A stretch of 64,000 nucleotides of DNA from positions 10,436,501-10,500,500 of the forward strand of contig OX638133.1 of the NCBI GenBank assembly GCA_951804985.1, in the 5' to 3' direction. Origin of the DNA: Dryomyza anilis (Eukaryota > Arthropoda > Insecta > Diptera > Dryomyzidae). How positions within the stretch are numbered: position 1 is the first letter of the stretch; every line of letters begins with the position of its first letter. A program made the position numbers and the translations under genes. Below, one piece after another: positions 63,382 through 64,000 of the stretch. The notes under the pieces are model-generated. The model was not told the DNA's origin. It ran no database searches and worked only from the letters and a program-made list of their open reading frames with translations.

Positions 63382-64000
63382 GTAAGTTTTGGAAATACAT
63401 TATTTGAATTGACTATATATTCGACATAAACTATAAAATACAAATTTCTTCAAATCAAAAATATGAATAACTCTTTTTAAAAAACTGTATCAAGCAATTA
63501 GTACATTGAATTATGGTTCTCCAACAAAATTCAATTAAGAAAAGACAAAACATTTCGTCTTAGCCAATAAATAGTCTCCACTTAAAATAGCTAATCATGC
63601 TTAAATGATTTTTTGAACAAGTTATTTTTAAAAACGAAATGTTTTTAAAAACATTTCGTTTACTAAATTGCAACAGTGTTTTATGCAATGCTTCAGAAAA
63701 TATCACATAAAATTTTAAATAAACACAATTTCAAAATATCATAATATGTTCGTAATAATTTTATTTCGTTTTTCACACATTACTAGCAACGAAAATGTAT
63801 CCATCATTAAAGCTGCCGTAAACAAATTTTAATTAAAAAGAAAAATTAACTAAACATAAATAAATTGTTGTGAAATTAAACACAGATTTTTATGCGAAAT
63901 CAAACGAATTTCTTTAAATAGAACGTTGTACGTACGATACGATACCAAGCAGCTCTGTTTGTGAGAATTTCATTCATTTTTTTATGTTTTTGAAAATATA
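63382..64000. other. Intron of the partial gene
   Basis: AT-rich. AAACGAAATGTTTTT at 63632-63646 is followed directly by its perfect complement to 63661, a 30-base palindrome without loop. AAAACATTTCGTC at 63548 echoes the same half-site. No exon was found. Confidence 0.5.

Overview
The window looks like genomic DNA of a cyclorrhaphan (higher) fly, probably a calyptrate. It is very AT-rich and dominated by short non-autonomous transposons. The most frequent family has the layout described for dipteran mini-me/DINE-1 elements: a TA-rich stretch, a conserved core with TTGATCAGCAT, then a (GTCT/GTCC)n run. The genes are small and intron-poor, with TATA boxes, eukaryotic signal peptides and AATAAA signals. 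No bacterial feature, tRNA gene, rRNA gene or CRISPR array was seen.

Genes: eight single-exon genes and one two-exon gene encode small secreted proteins. They lie at 5.4 kb (+), 16.7 kb (+), 19.1 kb (-), 22.1 kb (-), 28.8 kb (+), 32.5 kb (-, two exons), 36.0 kb (-), 39.1 kb (-) and 42.5 kb (+). Seven are glycine-rich, and five of these (5.4, 28.8, 36.0, 39.1, 42.5 kb) share one plan: signal peptide, short mostly acidic pro-region ending in arginine, then a Gly/Tyr/Phe-rich tail. This suits cuticle or extracellular-matrix proteins, or glycine-rich secreted peptides. The 39.1/42.5 kb and 5.4/36.0 kb genes look like paralogous pairs. The 22.1 kb gene is not glycine-rich and could be a peptide precursor. 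At 63298-63381 lies the first coding exon of another plus-strand gene that continues beyond the window. Its transcription could start in the promoter/5'UTR-like block at 43.2-44.04 kb.

Repeats: at least ten mini-me-type copies and fragments (1.7, 2.6, 13.6, 21.1, 24.4, 25.1, 30.7, 44.8, 45.4, 53.4-55.4 kb); two hairpin MITE families (one with CGCTACAAAAG ends, one with CACAGAAAAAA ends); a tRNA-derived SINE in two copies; a decayed Tc1/mariner element with a DD37E-type transposase (61466-62457) inserted into a hairpin MITE; a 5'-truncated non-LTR retrotransposon (33.8-35.06 kb) and a second 3' tail (46.95 kb); several TA-flanked MITEs; and a 1358 bp long-inverted-repeat element (53434-54791) inserted into a mini-me copy. 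Low-complexity DNA includes a 1.9 kb minisatellite of 19 bp units with higher-order periodicity (48.8-50.7 kb) and an (AAAAG)n tract starting at a mini-me terminus (31.45 kb).

No clearly new multi-gene system was found. The most informative points are the secreted-protein cluster, the two spliced features that a simple ORF scan misses, and the nested-transposon chronology. Family names rest on motifs and general knowledge; no database search was run.
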